Origin: Vibrio sp. J1-1
GTDB lineage: Bacteria > Pseudomonadota > Gammaproteobacteria > Enterobacterales > Vibrionaceae
Assembly: GCF_021728395.1 (NCBI RefSeq)
Contig: NZ_JAKKCM010000018.1
Coordinates: 1 to 49,912 of the forward strand
Direction of reading: 5' to 3'
DNA length: 49,912 bases
A program made the translations under genes and the position numbers. Below the pieces are notes generated by a model. It was not told the DNA's origin and did not search any database. It worked only from the letters and a program-made list of their open reading frames with translations. This document shows, in pieces, positions 49,206 through 49,912 of the stretch (the first letter of the stretch is position 1; every line of letters starts with the position of its first letter).

Positions 49206-49391
49206 TTAGCTAGCTTGTTTTAGTTCGGTGTAGTGTTCTGCTAAAATTTCTTTGGCTTGTCGGATACACTTTCCGCATTGGCTACCCAAGGCTGTACATC
49301 GCTTTATTCCCCTGATATCCGTTATGCCTTCATCAACTGCCAACTTCCTAATTTTCTTGTCAGAAACACCATGACAAAGACATACAAACAT
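49206..49391 (-). CDS. bfd: Bacterioferritin-associated ferredoxin
   Basis: Bfd carries a [2Fe-2S] cluster and reduces stored iron in bacterioferritin for release. The 61-residue protein starts MFVCLCHGVSDKKIRKLA and ends its cluster site with GSQCGKCIRQA, giving C-x-C and C-x2-C ligands as in E. coli Bfd. The start at 49391 gives the family length; a 15-residue hydrophobic extension to 49436 is unlikely. A palindrome upstream may bind Fur. Confidence 0.93.
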   Translation of the reverse strand: MFVCLCHGVSDKKIRKLAVDEGITDIRGIKRCTALGSQCGKCIRQAKEILAEHYTELKQAS

Positions 49392-49638
49392 ACTCAAAAC
49401 CCATAACAGTAACCATCGAAAAAACAATATAAACAAGAATGGTTCTTGTTACCAGTCGTATTAACCGGTCATTTCAGAACATTTGGTTATATTAATCTTA
49501 GAAGAATAAGAAAGGATCAATAACTTAGAGATAAGTGATGAAATTAAGGTAGGGATAGGAGAGTAACCCCCTGTTTTAAAGAAATAAAAAGTATGGTCGT
49601 TTTATATCGGCTTATAACTGAATGGATCAGTAGACATG
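49392..49638. other. Intergenic region upstream of bfd
   Basis: About 250 bases without a gene between bfd and the tuf terminator. It contains the 19-bp palindrome at 49432 and AT-rich sequence; the bfd promoter must lie here but its hexamers are not clear. Confidence 0.4.
49432..49450. promoter_or_regulatory. Palindrome upstream of bfd, possible Fur box
   Basis: A perfect dyad AACAAGAA-TGG-TTCTTGTT sits about 40 bases before the bfd ATG. Size (19 bases) and position fit a Fur box, but the match to GATAATGATAATCATTATC is only partial. bfd is Fur-repressed in E. coli. Another iron-responsive or unrelated regulator is possible. Confidence 0.45.
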
Positions 49639-49666
49639 AAAAAGGGAAGCCTAAGCCTCCCTTTTT
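49639..49666 (-). terminator. Rho-independent terminator of tuf
   Basis: A perfect nine-base stem AAAAAGGGA/TCCCTTTTT with a ten-base loop, about 60 bases after the tuf stop, T-rich on the minus strand exit. Confidence 0.8.
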
Positions 49667-49724
49667 CTGCTGCGCTTTCTTCAAAATGAAGAAACGTGCG
49701 AGATTTCGCTTAATTCGTTAAGAA

Positions 49725-49912
49725 TTAGTCGAAGATCTTAGCAACAACACCAGCACCTACTGTACGGCCACCTTCACGGATCGCAAAACGTAGACCTTCG
49801 TCCATTGCGATTGGTGCGATTAGCTCAACAGTCATCTGTACGTTGTCGCCTGGCATTACCATTTCTACGCCTTCTGGTAGCGTGATGTCACCAGTTACGT
49901 CAGTTGTACGGA
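49725..49912 (-). CDS. tuf: Elongation factor Tu, C-terminal part (partial)
   Basis: EF-Tu brings aminoacyl-tRNA to the ribosome. The last 61 complete codons, read leftward from the window edge, encode the domain III end: [40 protein letters not shown] and [15 protein letters not shown] before the stop. The 5' part lies beyond 49912. Which tuf copy this is cannot be told. Confidence 0.97.
   Translation of the reverse strand, partial: RTTDVTGDITLPEGVEMVMPGDNVQMTVELIAPIAMDEGLRFAIREGGRTVGAGVVAKIFD

Overview
The window looks like ordinary core chromosome of a Vibrio, most likely of the Harveyi clade (V. parahaemolyticus / V. harveyi type). The grounds are the 16S 5' end, an aphA quorum-sensing regulator with a Qrr-complementary leader, the argH(A) lyase/acetyltransferase fusion, a peroxiredoxin-glutaredoxin hybrid beside oxyR, and the gene orders pilMNOPQ-aroKB-damX-dam-rpe, rpsF-priB-rpsR-rplI, dusA-pspG, metJ/metB-metL-metF and bfd-bfr. 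There are no complete mobile elements, prophage, CRISPR array or tRNA genes. The assignment rests on recognised protein sequences, not on a database search.
Layout: (1) 1-740, 5' end of an rRNA operon on the minus strand with two promoters, an UP-like palindrome and a boxA. (2) 740-5119, assimilatory sulfate reduction operon cysJIH (minus). (3) 5240-7751, a small unknown protein, an outer-membrane beta-barrel, pspG with a sigma54 promoter, and dusA (all minus). (4) 8095-9030, zur plus a CheX-like gene (plus). (5) 9128-15166, pgi, yjbQ, alr, dnaB and a DUF481 barrel. (6) 15251-16681, rpsF-priB-rpsR-rplI with a structured leader. (7) 16913-26462, one long minus-strand run pilMNOPQ-aroK-aroB-damX-dam-rpe. 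(8) 26606-31034, mrcA, oxyR and the OxyR-type peroxiredoxin. (9) 31248-37771, arginine biosynthesis argCBG and argH(A) facing argE. (10) 38049-41663, ppc and aphA. (11) 41738-47038, methionine genes metF, metL, metB and metJ with tandem met boxes. (12) 47152-49912, malic enzyme, bfr, bfd and the 3' end of tuf.
The genes fall into regulated modules whose operators can be read in the DNA: MetJ boxes before metF and between metB and metJ, ArgR boxes between argC and argE and before argH, a full OxyR operator between oxyR and the peroxiredoxin gene, a -24/-12 promoter before pspG, a Qrr small-RNA target in the aphA leader, and an SD-sequestering leader before rpsF. The less explained items are a 53-bp TA-flanked palindrome that supplies the pilP stop codon, a nested inverted repeat around the aroK promoter, and a CheX-like gene linked to zur. 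I did not find a clearly novel multi-gene system.
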